64,000 nt of DNA from Mactromeris polynyma (taxonomy: Eukaryota > Mollusca > Bivalvia > Venerida > Mactridae), in NCBI GenBank assembly GCA_032209605.1, contig JASFXZ010000016.1:15190001-15254000 (forward strand), given 5' to 3'. This document shows positions 1 through 9,986 of the stretch, piece after piece. The notes under the pieces are model-generated. The model searched no databases, was not told where the DNA came from, and saw only the letters and a list, made by a program, of their open reading frames with translations. Position 1 is the first letter of the stretch. Each line of letters begins with the position of its first letter. The translations under genes were made by a program, and so were the position numbers.

Positions 1-749
1 CCTATTACTTCTTGTTTTCCCATGCTGAAGGGTTGTCTGAGAGGACAAGACGTCGATGTTAACAGCGAGATCCCACACCCAGCTCAGTTGGCAATTTTAT
101 CTTTTTCATCTGCATCTAGTAGAATGGACAGTTACCTTTCGGAGGTAGATCTGTATGTGCAGAACGTGCGAGTATTATGTTTCGTGGGGAGTATTTTGAA
201 AATGATTGAGCATTCCCGTTGACGTAGAATACCTGATTTTGTGGCGACGTTAAGATGTCCTGATGACGTATAATGCGTGATTTTGTGGCGACGTCAAGAT
301 GTCCCGTTAACGTAGAATGCCTGATTTTGTGGCGACGTCAAGATGTCCCGATGACGTAGAATGCCTGATTTTGTGGCGACGTCAAGATGTCCCGGTGACG
401 TAGAATGCCTGATTTTGTGGCGACGTCAAGATGTCCCGATGACGTAGAATGCCTGATTTTGTGGCGACGTCAAGATGTCCCGTTGACGTAGAATGCCTGA
501 TTTTGTGGCGACGTCAAGATGTCCTGATGACGTAGAATGCGTGATTTTGTTGCGACGTCAAGATGTCCCGATGAAGTAGAATGCCTGATTTTGTTGCGAC
601 GTCAAGATGTCCCGATGACGTAGACCCGGGGTACGGCATGTGTTCCTTAGTTAACATTCAGAGTTTTATTGTATCTAAAGTCATTTGTAATTTGTTATGA
701 TTTTCATGCGTGTGATGTATTTTCTGCAAATTTTTGAACACCTCTCGTA
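1..749 (+). mobile_element. Decayed mariner-like transposon, 3' end (5' end off the window)
   Basis: The first 200 bases resemble the 3' end of the transposase region of the fuller copy at 25437-26565. The right terminal inverted repeat lies at about 733-749; its reverse complement reads TACGAGAGGTGTTCAAAA, matching the left terminus of the other copy. The coding part is broken and not functional. The 3' untranslated part has been expanded by a 44-bp tandem array. Confidence 0.7.
215..628. repeat. 44-bp tandem repeat, about 9 copies
   Basis: A 44-bp unit containing GATGACGTAGAATGCCTG and GGCGACGTCAAGATGTCC is repeated head to tail about nine times with scattered substitutions. The related element at 26380-26430 holds only about one and a half units, so the array expanded after the two copies separated. 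Confidence 0.9.
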
Positions 750-1099
750 CAGTGCGCGTTAATTACCTTCTAAGTAAGATAGCGCATGTTTTGCATGCAC
801 TCTTAATAAATAAAATGCACACACACACGCGTAATATCAGTCAAGGCTGTATCGGCCCCATCTGAACTTAAACTATTTGAACAGGCTGCATGAGCTTGCG
901 ATTGTTAAGGTGTTTAACCTATGCGTAACAAAGTCCTATGGATGCAGATTTTATGAGATGAACTTTGCGTGTCATTAAATATAATTATCATATATGAATA
1001 TCGTATATAAATCAGGTTTACTAAGTGATAAGTTATTTTAGTAAACCAAATGAAGTTTATATGGACACATACATGTACGCTTTTATCGTAAGCAAACCT

Positions 1100-2177
1100 A
1101 TGGTGGCATATTACTGCCACCAGTTAGCATGATAGCGTTCGCGAATTAATTCGTGTTAACCACTTAATTATTACGATAATTATCTAGCTATCTAGTTAAT
1201 ATTCGTGATAAATAATCGCAAAGATAAATATCATACAACTAGAAACAGGCTTGAAAGTGCCCAGAAGTGCCACCTCTTACCTTTTTATGATGTATTACAC
1301 TAGATTCAAGTGGTAACACGAATCTTATCGAATTGACCACTTATTATGTTACTTAATAACTCAAATTCACGAATTTCACTTAAGATTCGTGTTACCACAT
1401 ATTTATAAATGCAAGTTTGGCTTCTAGATGTAAGTGGTAACACGAATCTTAAGTGAAATTCGCGAATTTGAGTTATTAAGTAACATAATAAGTGGTCAAC
1501 TAGATAAGATTCGTGTTACCACTTACATCTAGAAGCCAAAAATGAATAAGTGGTAACACGAATCTTAAGTGAAATTCGCGAATTTGAGTTATTAAGTAAC
1601 ATAATAAGTGGTCAACTAGATAAGATTCGTGTTACCATTTACATCTAGATGCCAAAAATGAATAAGTGGTAACACGAATCTTAAGTGAAATTCGCGATTT
1701 TGAGTTATTAAGTAACATAATAAGTGGTAAACTAGATAAGATTCGTGTTACCACTTACATCTAGAAGCCAAAAATGAATAAGTGGTAACACGAATCTTAA
1801 GTGAAATTCGCGAATTTGAGTTATTAAGTAACATAATAAGTGGTCAACTAGATAAGAATCGTGTTACCACTTACATGTAGAAGTCAAAAACGCATTTATA
1901 AATAAGTGGTAACACGAATCTTAAGTGAAATTCGCGAATTTGAGTTACTAAGTAACATAATAAGTGGACAACTAGATAAGATTCGTGTTACCACTTAAAT
2001 CTAGTGTAATACATCATTAAAAGGTAAGAGGTGGCCGTTCTGGGCACTTTCAAGGCCTGTTTCTAGTTGTATGCTATTTATCTTACCGAAAATTTATCAC
2101 GAATATTAACTAGATAGCTAGATAATTATCGTAATAATTAAGTGGTTAACACGAATTAATTCGCGAACGCTATCATA
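1100..2177. mobile_element. Foldback (long inverted repeat) element with tandem core, 1078 bp
   Basis: Inverted arms of about 200 bp (about 1129-1330 and 1985-2176) enclose a tandem array. The arms share GATAGCGTTCGCGAATTAAT at their outer ends. The insertion is flanked by the direct repeat CAAACCT (1093-1099 and 2178-2184). The duplicated segment at 26936-26942 has this heptamer once with no insertion, so it is a clean empty site. The left end has an extra 29 bp with its own small palindrome (TGGTGGCA-TATTAC-TGCCACCA) that the right end lacks. There is no coding capacity, so the element is non-autonomous. Inverted repeats around a tandem core recall the pearl-type elements described in oysters; this is similarity of architecture only. 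Confidence 0.85.
1431..1995. repeat. 116-bp tandem repeat, five copies, each a hairpin
   Basis: Units start at 1431, 1547, 1663, 1779 and 1903, with periods of 116, 116, 116 and 124. Each unit opens with TAAGTGGTAACACGAATCTT and closes with its near-perfect reverse complement, so every unit can fold into its own stem. This array is the core of the foldback element 1100-2177. Confidence 0.9.
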
Positions 2178-2659
2178 CAAACCTGCACATATCTTCCGTG
2201 TTTGAAATATTTCATGTGAGCGATATTATGTAAAATAATGTCCACTGTTTATAACTGGGTTCTCCCAGATAAGTGTTTTTGCCTGTGTTCTCGATGTTAG
2301 ATCATCATTCCTTTTATTCATTTTGTTCATGGGAGGAAATTATTGTTTAAGTGATGTTTAAACAATGTATTTAAAAAAACATAAATATCATGCATACATT
2401 TTAAAGAAAATGTTTACATTTCTTTACTTATACGCAGCTTTTCTCTGAATTGAAAATATTTAGTTTAAGCATGTATAAAATGACCCTGATAAGACAGGTC
2501 CATGATAATAGTATATATAGATCCGAGTTAAATTTTTGTAAGGATTTTTTTTTCAACATGTTGCACAAAACGTTATTTTATTTAACATACCGGAAGGCAT
2601 AATTCTATCTAGATCTACGCTCTTTATCTTTTTTTGAATCTGTGCAATCTTTGTAAGTT

Positions 2660-3737
2660 AAAAGGTTATACAATCATCGTTTATAACATCGTGACCTTTC
2701 GATATCGGCCCAACTGCGGTTTGATATCGCGGGTAAGCGTGACGTCATTAATTTTAAAAAGCGACTGTATAAAGGTATATAAAGAAGGTCGGTTAATTTT
2801 CTACTTTTTATTTTTAAAATTTCTAGTGAAAAAAGGCAAAATGGAAAATCATGAAGAGAAAATACATTATACACAATGCATTTCTACATTTTCTAATTCA
2901 CCACTCCATTCAGTCCAGGACTGCATGATACATGCCGCCAACCTCAAACAGACGACACAGATCAGCTTGAACTGTTTGAGATATTGGGTAATCTCTTGGA
3001 AATGTTCTAATTCTACGATTTTTTTTAAATCAGAATAACAGTTTTATTCCAGTTTGCAATATATTCTGTTATCGTACACAGGCAGTATAATGTGCTGGCA
3101 CAGTTGTTTACAATCGTCATGTGTTTTCGCGTTTGACTGAAAATTGAAAGATGAAAATTAACTGATAAGAATGCATCGCTATTTTACCTCGCATTGACAA
3201 TATTATATTACTACGTAAGATGAAATATATTACTTTAATAAAGGTTGCTCGAAGTTGTTTATACTTATAAACGTGTAGATAATATTTACAGGGGCGCCAG
3301 AATTTATTTCAGATTAGGGCCTACTTGTCCGTTTATGCGAAGTGCTATTTTCTAATAGACTGTATAATAAATGTATTGTAAAATCTTGCAAATATTTACT
3401 TGTCCATACTTTTGAACAATATGGACAAATTTGATAGTTAACACACTTGTCAGTCCTATAAATATTACGGTAGACTGATAAATATGCTGTCGATTTGAGA
3501 TATTGGACACTTCTACATAACGTAATAAGACGTAAAACTGAAACGTTAATTGTTGTGTGGTGGCCGTAAAAAGTTGCTACATGATTTGAATCAGCGGTGT
3601 TATACAGTTATATATTCTTAACCCTTAAGATCATTTAGCCTAGTATGTATGTGCATGTCAAGTGCTGTGTGGCAACCGAAAAAGTTGCCCGGTGCTTCAA
3701 TTCAGTGGTGTTATAAATTCTGATCCCTTCGGATTGT
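2660..3737. other. No supported gene
   Basis: AT-rich sequence without a recognisable gene. An open frame at 2841-3038 has ordinary-looking composition but no family resemblance and no clear splice context. It could be a 5' exon of the downstream lectin, but nothing shows it. Confidence 0.4.
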
Positions 3738-4156
3738 TGAGCACAGTAATTGCACACAAAAACTGGATGTTGACATTCGCCCTCCCGCCAGTTTTAAGTA
3801 GTAATTCAAGATGGAATTTAACGTTGTCGGATTCGTGATAGATATCACTTTCAGTATTGGCTTAAGGAGGAGTAAATAAAAGCAATATCGACGGTGATCT
3901 AGGTAGGGTAATAACTAAGTGCGCACCGCCTCCATAGCAAGTATCCCATATACTTTTTAAAAAGGGGGTCGATTCGCTATTTTGTATACAAAACAAGTCG
4001 TATCCATGGAAATCTTGTGTTGAAAAGACAAATAAATCAACGAAAAGCTACAATTGTCTGTCGTTCAGTTTTTATTGCATGCAAAGCATTTATTTGTTCA
4101 CGAAAATAAGAGTAAATACAGTGGAAAGACCGACGGTGTCCAACTTCTATATACAC
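3738..4156 (+). repeat. Dispersed repeat; inverted partner at 31235-31660
   Basis: About 400 bp match the reverse complement of 31235-31660. Shared blocks include the region around GTCGTATCCATGGAAATCTTG and the junction ending in a GACGGTGTCCAACTTCTAT-like sequence. Identity is partial, with several small indels. No coding capacity is visible. Confidence 0.7.
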
Positions 4157-4540
4157 TCAACAAAATTCCTAATCGGTCAGTTTATATTGTATTATTATTT
4201 TTCTAAGAATGCATGTATTCACACAAAATTTCACATACCGATATTTGAACAGGTAATGCAGCGAATTATTGATTTTTTTTAGCCGGCTCGCTATGAAATT
4301 AATCGTATTATGCGTATTGACGTTTATAGCACGTTTTGCACGTGCGGGGCATGGACACATATGTGCACGTGTTCGTGTACACTTTTGTCATTGCTGATGA
4401 AAATCCTTTTTGAAAAACACAAAACATGGTGAGAATGACTGTAGAAGAACACACCCGAGCCGTCGGAATGATACAGGCCGGAACTCATTTACGACAGGTG
4501 GGTTTTATTTTTTGAAATTTCATAAGAATATTGACATTAA
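4157..4540 (+). mobile_element. Tc1-like foldback/MITE arm with transposase first exon
   Basis: Begins CACTCAACAAAATTCCTAAT and matches the arms at 56632-56960 and 63720-64000 (inverted). An ATG at 4424 opens a short frame reading MVRMTVEEHTRAVGMIQAG, the start typical of Tc1/mariner helix-turn-helix transposases. The frame then meets a splice-donor-like CGACAG|GTGGGT. Only the 5' terminal part of the parent element is present, so no transposase is made here. Confidence 0.7.
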
Positions 4541-4943
4541 ATGCAATTAAATAGGGTATACCATGTCACCTTTCAGAAGATGATAGGCAAACACTGGCGA
4601 GTTTAAGCGTATAATCAAACTGGCATCATATTTTCTTGTATCACAATGGAACTTGTACGAATACAAATCAAATATTAAAATTGCCAAATGTGTTAAAGAT
4701 AGAACATGTTTGCAAGGAATAAAGATGTAAATGTGTATGGCACTATAAAACACTTCTCTTTCTGTATTAGCTGAATAAGTGCACTCGAGAGTAAATTACG
4801 GTCGTAATGTTTTCAATTATCAAGTATGGTTTTCTCAATCAAACATACGGATACAAGAAGGTACATCTTAATTTCAGAAGGGATGTTAAATAGTTATTTG
4901 TTATACATTGTAATTACTTTTTTCAATTTATGCTATTACACAG

Positions 4944-6058
4944 ACTGGAATCCCGGTGAACCAAATCATCTCGATTCAGAGGATTGTGCGCTATTTGATT
5001 ACAGAGTTAATTTTAGATGGATAGATGATTCTTGCAGCCACCGGTATGGGCCCCTTTGTGAAATAACGTACGTATTTTGTTTCGCAAGGAACGCTTAAAT
5101 AATTTTGTCTTCCGTTAGGCTTATCCGGTCATTCGTGCTGGATTATACCAATTTTTTTTACTGATAAGTTACTGCATACTAAGTCAATGTATGTGTATGT
5201 GTTGGAATTCAATGATAATTTAGCGATTAAGTGTGAGGTTCGCTAGCTGTTAAATCGTGTTAAAGCCCAGTATTTTTACTGACAATTCTTAGGCTGTAAA
5301 TCGCTGTATGGTTATTATTTCTATTTTTGCTTGGATGTATGTTAAATTTCTCTTTCCCCATTTGCAAATTCGTTCACGTTTTATAGTGTTCGTGGTATTT
5401 TCTCCCCCTTACGGCCTATTGTTGCCAGCAGTCTTGACTTGTCCTGTGATGTATTCCATCCATTAAAGCCCCCCTGCCTTCATAAATTCTTCTTAGTTAT
5501 CCCTTATAGTTGGTCAGACCATTCTTTGCGTATTTACACTTGCGCCTCCTCAAAAGCATGATGTTTTATGGATTGTTGTTTTCCGGAGGTCTACGTGGAG
5601 AGACATTGTCTTATGTATGAGGCGTTCCCTGTAGCAATTTATTCTCTCTCTTTTATCTATCAAAAGTGTGTTTGGCACGTCAAACCGAACGGCATACTTA
5701 CCGAGGAACCAATGATCGTATCTGACAGAAATGATTACCGAGTAACCACAAAATAGTCTAAAAGAAATTAATCGTAAAAGAATGACGATCGAGAATTTCT
5801 TGTTAAATAAAACTCTATAGATAAAAAATAGATTAATCGCCATTTAATTTAGAATTTAACTTCAAATCATGTGACCTCTGATTCCAATATATTAAAATGA
5901 CCTTGATTCATCGAAACAAGTTTGCTATGGATTGGGTCGGCTGTAACTATATTGCACACAAAACACAATATGTATACATGTATATATAAATGTAAATACA
6001 ACATTTGTTTCCCTTTCTATTTTATTCCAGATCAGACGATTTACACATGGTTGGATGA
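4944..6058 (+). CDS. C-type lectin domain protein, last two coding exons (5' part not found)
   Basis: Exon 4944-5067 is bounded by a good acceptor (TTACACAG|AC) and donor (AAATAAC|GTACGT). It encodes the C-terminal half of a C-type lectin domain: WNPGEPN with the EPN triplet used by mannose-type calcium-dependent sugar binding, then EDCALFD, RWIDDSC (equivalent of the WND motif) and GPLCEI with the last conserved cysteine. The phase-2 end joins the acceptor TTTATTCCAG at 6031 and closes with a TGA at 6056-6058, adding only TSDDLHMVG. A poly(A) signal follows. The product is presumably a secreted or surface carbohydrate-binding protein; such lectins are numerous in bivalves and act in immunity and feeding. 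The exons for the first half of the domain and the signal peptide are not recognisable upstream and may lie outside the window, so this could be a partial or orphaned gene. Confidence 0.78.
5270..5660 (+). repeat. Dispersed repeat family R3, copy in lectin intron
   Basis: Matches 61796-62200 in the same orientation (shared CTTGACTTGTCCTGTGAT and TGGATTGTTGTTTTCCGGA-like blocks). It matches 30340-30620, 44510-44830 and 53700-54040 in inverted orientation. The copies are diverged and contain no intact frame. Confidence 0.7.
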
Positions 6059-6101
6059 AATATTTTACGTTGTATAAAGGTCAAGAATATAGTACTTGTT
6101 G

Positions 6102-6107
6102 AATAAA
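6102..6107 (+). promoter_or_regulatory. Poly(A) signal of the lectin gene
   Basis: AATAAA lies 44 bp after the predicted lectin stop codon, a normal spacing for a short 3' untranslated region. Confidence 0.5.
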
Positions 6108-6109
6108 TA

Positions 6110-6834
6110 CGGGGAACATAAACATATTACTTGTTGGATTTTAGTCCCCCATTCCAATATTAACATTTGCGCAGAATGCCCCTTTTCAAGAACTGAACGT
6201 ATTTAAATATTCGGACTACCAGCAACCTACCATATGCCTTGTTAAATACAATAATATCGCAATATTCCAAATGAAGTAGAGTTGAGTTATTTAATATGGA
6301 TGCATAGCAACCGGATCAAATGGAACAAACCGTAAATGACCTTCAGACTGATGTGCGCGCTACGCGTCGCTGTTGATGAAAACAAACCGATGCGGTATTT
6401 GCAATTTTGTTTTAATAGTTAAAGATATATTATGCTAATTTTTTGTTCATTTGTTTACCTAAACAAACATGTAAAATATACTTTATTTAGTTAAAACTTA
6501 AATAAATATGCATTATCACAGAATGCGTTTATAATGTTTTCCTCTGTATTTGTCGAAAAAAGACGATTATATTTTCATAAAATTAAAACAAAACTCCCAG
6601 TTTTTTAACAAGCGGGTGTTTTGCACAAGTTTTGTCTGTTAGTAGTACGATTAAACAATGTTTAAATCAATATATTTTCGGAAAACGTGCATTTGTCACA
6701 GCAGCCTCCAATTATCGAGAACATTTCCGAACAAGATCACTTCGTGGAACCTCACCAAAGTCCAGCTCTCTAACATTACTCTTCTCGATTGCCAAACTAC
6801 TTGCCGATTCGATGTGTTTTTCGGCGCCGTACTA
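6110..6834. other. No supported gene
   Basis: Downstream of the lectin poly(A) signal I see only AT-rich sequence and overlapping short frames at 6632-6885 that run into the palindromic element starting near 6835. Confidence 0.4.
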
Positions 6835-7125
6835 ACATGGTTTTACTATTTTCATATCAGTGTTGTGTCAACCAATCAAATCTAACGTTAACCACCAAGG
6901 CAACTTCTTTTCAACCTAACAACGTTTGTAACCTTGACGCGGATTGGTTGACCTTTCGATAAAGGGTACGTTATCTTATCGGAATCCACTGAATTCCGGT
7001 GAATTTACCGAAATCTTTGCGTCTTGAGTGACCAGCAATCGTAACATCTCGGCATGTTTTGTGTTTCACAACACATCTTAACTTTCAAACTGCGACGACC
7101 ATCTTTTTTCAAGATATTTCTTGTT
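6835..7125. mobile_element. Palindromic MITE family P1, right half
   Basis: Matches the right arm of the element at 9250-9680 (CAACCAATCAAATCTAACGTT, ACCTTGACGCGGATTGGTT) and continues into the terminal part (GACCAGCAATCGTAACATC to GCGACGACCATC). Further fragments are at 22205-22310 and 50345-50540. Confidence 0.7.
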
Positions 7126-7838
7126 GTCTATATGGACGCATGGTGCGTTCTTGTTGACCTGCATTTTCACCTAAGTTATTATACTCCACGCCGTTAATAA
7201 CGCAACTAAAATTTCTCCACGTCAGTATAGAGAAATAATTATATTTCATTTTTCAAATTTGATAAATTATTAAATATGAATACTAGGGCGCCATAGTTTA
7301 ATTTCTTTTGAAGAATGATTTACACATTTGTAATAATAAACGCTGTCATACAGTTGGAACACAATGAAGGATAAAGTGATATAGTTGAGCTTTTAATGGC
7401 GTTAAGTACATAAACTAAGAATGTCAGCGGTTAACCGATCAACGTATTCGTTAACTGTTTGTATTCCCATTATGTTAACCGGTAAACCGATTGGAAAAAT
7501 CAACGCTCGGTGAACAGGTACGGAAAACAATAGAATAGTCTAACCCCTAACCGATTAGCGCATTAAACAGATGTCATCCGCTCGATAACGTTGGTTTCAA
7601 AGATCAAGAAATTGTGCATAGTTTTCGTTTATATTTATTAGAATATATAAGTATATATGTACAACAAATGGTATAATATATCATACTAACTTTTTAAAGT
7701 ACACATATTCAAATAAGTCATCCTTCAAATAAACTAATATTATTCAGAGTGTTATGTGAATGGTGTTTTTGTTATTCTTAAAATCAATACAACAGTACAA
7801 AGTATTGTTAATATTTTACCTGAAAAATAATAATATAC
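7126..7838. other. No supported gene
   Basis: AT-rich unique-looking sequence with no long frame, splice-bounded exon or repeat that I can recognise. Confidence 0.4.
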
Positions 7839-7839
7839 A

Positions 7840-8020
7840 GTAAAACCTCATCTAAAGACCACCTCAATAGTAAGACCACCTCAAAATTAAGAACACAATT
7901 TGCAAGTCCATTTTCACTGTTTTGCTCTTTAAATGACCTCAATATTAAGTACACCTCAACATTCAGACCAGTTTTCAAGCGTCCCAAAAGTGGTATTATT
8001 ATTGAGGTTTTAGTACATAA
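7840..8020. mobile_element. Short terminal-inverted-repeat element (ACAGTAAAACCT family)
   Basis: Starts ACAGTAAAACCTCATCTAAA and ends in the inverted TTGAGGTTTTAGTAC-like terminus. Inside are repeated AAGACCACCTCAA-type blocks. Related copies are at 27985-28185 and 58675-58855. It is non-coding. Confidence 0.6.
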
Positions 8021-8316
8021 TCTACAGTGAATAATATTTCTACAAATTCAAAAGATTTTCTATGAACAATGCTAATTTGAGTATTATTGCTGGATTGTCT
8101 TTACTTTAAAGTCTATGAAACTTGCAATATTGTTATCTCCCATATACCAGTTCAACAAATATTGTCTTCTATATAAGTCAAATTTCGAGCATTTGAAAAA
8201 ACACATGAAATTCACACACGATAGTTTGAGTGTTTCCATATTATATCACTGGTGAATGTTAGAATGTTGCATATTATAAGTCAGTGGTTATAAGAGTGTA
8301 GTAGTGAATGAACATA

Positions 8317-8555
8317 TGAGCACCGCTGTACGTTTTCAAACATCTTCTTTAAGTGACGTCATTTCTAGAAAATGTCACATGCGACGTAACCATGTACTGA
8401 TAGTAAGCAATATTTGCCCCATATGGCAATAAGAAAACAAAGTGACCATATGAAGTAAATATTGTTTCCTGCTTGCAAATAGTGACATCACATGTTGCGT
8501 TTTCTTGAAAAGAGGTTACTTCCAGAAGAGGTTGTAAATCCCACAGCAGCGCTCA
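8317..8555. mobile_element. CRE-rich palindromic MITE (family M1), full copy
   Basis: A 239-bp palindromic element beginning TGAGCACCGCTGT and ending CAGCAGCGCTCA. It contains TGACGTCA and several near matches, plus the conserved core GCAATATTTGCCCCATATGG. The copy at 46024-46262 has exactly the same length; partial copies are at 35400-35535, 57184-57379 and 60148-60389. Confidence 0.85.
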
Positions 8556-8889
8556 AATTACATGTAACATACACAATCACTTCTTGGGTTTGTTATTATA
8601 ATTCATTCATTTAAGTATCTGGAATATTCCATTTTCCGGAAACGTCTCTAATCCGAACTTTTTCTTTGGTCGGCTCAAGTTCGGGTTATAGAGGGTCCGC
8701 TACTGTGAACAATACAAGTTGTACAGTCAAGATTAAAACTGCTTCTTTACAAATACGCCAATATGAAAGCAACAAGCATCAATGGAATGGTATATCTAGT
8801 TGATGACGAACTGGCAACTGGTTCTGAAAGCAAATGAAGAAACCCGACATGTAATTCCCCACTGTTATAAAAAAGAAATATCTTGAAAC

Positions 8890-9175
8890 TAGAAATTTGT
8901 CCATAGGACACAGATGCCCCCACTTGCAGCCTTTGTCACAAAAGCAAATGCTATTATTCTGCTCATAGATTGTGAATGGGTATCAAAATTACCAAGTGAA
9001 CAACAGTACTGATTCTGGTGATACGTCAAGGGCCATAACTTTGAACTTACTGGGCGTAACCATACATGAAACCCCAGGTGCACAACTATACAGGTTGGTG
9101 AATATTTCTGTAAAATCTTATCACTCTGGCTCAAATTCTTTTGGAGATATGCGCGACACATGATTTTGTGACGGA
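8890..9175. repeat. Dispersed repeat leading into a GGAC microsatellite
   Basis: Runs without a break into the GGAC array at 9172-9237. The GGAC/GTCC motif also marks repeats at 23885-23905 and 60718-60750. The open frame on the minus strand through this block is a by-product of repeat composition. Confidence 0.45.
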
Positions 9176-9237
9176 CGGAAATACTAACAGTCGGACGGAC
9201 GGACAGATGGACAGACAGACGGACGGACAGACGGACA
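9172..9237. repeat. (GGAC)n-type microsatellite
   Basis: Imperfect array of GGAC and CAGA units, about 65 bp. Confidence 0.9.
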
Positions 9238-9249
9238 AGGGTGGGGGTA

Positions 9250-9680
9250 TAAAATGATGGTCGGCGCAATTTGAAGGTTAAGATTATGTTGTGCAACATA
9301 AAAAAATGCCGACATGTTACGATTGCTGGTCACTCGAGATCCAAAATGGATTTCGGTAAATTCATTAACATTCAGTAGATTTCCTTGGTGGTTAACGTAA
9401 GATATGATTGGTTTACACAACACAACTGATTGTCATAAAGCGGCGTAATATTGTTCGACGCAGTCGTACTAATATGGCTTTGCTATTTGCATATCAGTGT
9501 TGTGTAAACCAATCAAATCTAACGTTTATCACTAAATCAACTTCTCTTCAATCGAACAACGTGTTCAACCTTGACGAGGATTGGTTATCATTTCGATAAG
9601 GGTACGTTACCTACCGAAATCCACTGAATTCCAATGAATTTACCGAAATCTATTTTGGATCTTGAGTGACCAGCAATCTT
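9250..9680. mobile_element. Palindromic MITE family P1, both arms
   Basis: The left arm runs from GATGGTCGGCGCAATTTG through GATTGCTGGTCACTCGAGAT and GGTTTACACAACACAACTGAT. The right arm is the reverse complement (ATCAGTGTTGTGTAAACCAAT to CTTGAGTGACCAGCAAT) and breaks off at about 9680. About 430 bp, non-coding, with good potential to form a hairpin. Confidence 0.8.
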
Positions 9681-9812
9681 TACGTTCATAGGTTGGAACT
9701 GAAGACGGAATTTATGTTCCTGATGACAATTTTACTGACGCATTTTATTTCAGAGATTGTCTCATTCAGTAGCATAATAAAGGAAATACTGTGTACCTAT
9801 TGATGTGACCAA

Positions 9813-9986
9813 TCATAAGGCCATGGATTCGAGGCGGAATGTATGCTCCTGATGAAAGTAATGTACCGTGCATCCAGGTATTTGCTGTCTACCTATGATT
9901 TATGTGGGAAGCTGACATTTGCGGAATAACAGGATAGTTCTTGTTTGTAACCAAGGCACTCTGGCTAAAGGCAACCGCGTAAGGAA
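9813..9986 (-). CDS. Candidate last exon of the laccase gene
   Basis: On the minus strand the acceptor TTTCAATAGATTTTCAG precedes a frame that continues in the required phase 1 with VPYAVAFSQSALVTN. Nothing in a laccase C-terminus is conserved enough to confirm it. The exact stop could not be fixed. Confidence 0.35.

Larger units (their letters stand above)
1..2659. repeat. Duplicated segment, copy A (partner at about 26190-27417)
   Basis: The 3' part of a mariner-like element and about 850 bp of flanking DNA match 26190-27417 in the same orientation. Homology ends at the same base in both copies: 2659 and 27417 are each followed by unrelated sequence. Copy A contains two extra blocks missing from copy B, a 44-bp tandem array (215-628) and a 1.08 kb foldback insertion (1100-2177). 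Because the homology extends past the mariner terminus, this is either a segmental duplication or a larger mobile unit that carries the mariner remnant. No intact gene is visible in it. Confidence 0.8.

Noticed and set aside
215..628. CRISPR-like array
   Set aside because: Units are contiguous without unique spacers, and the genome is animal-like.
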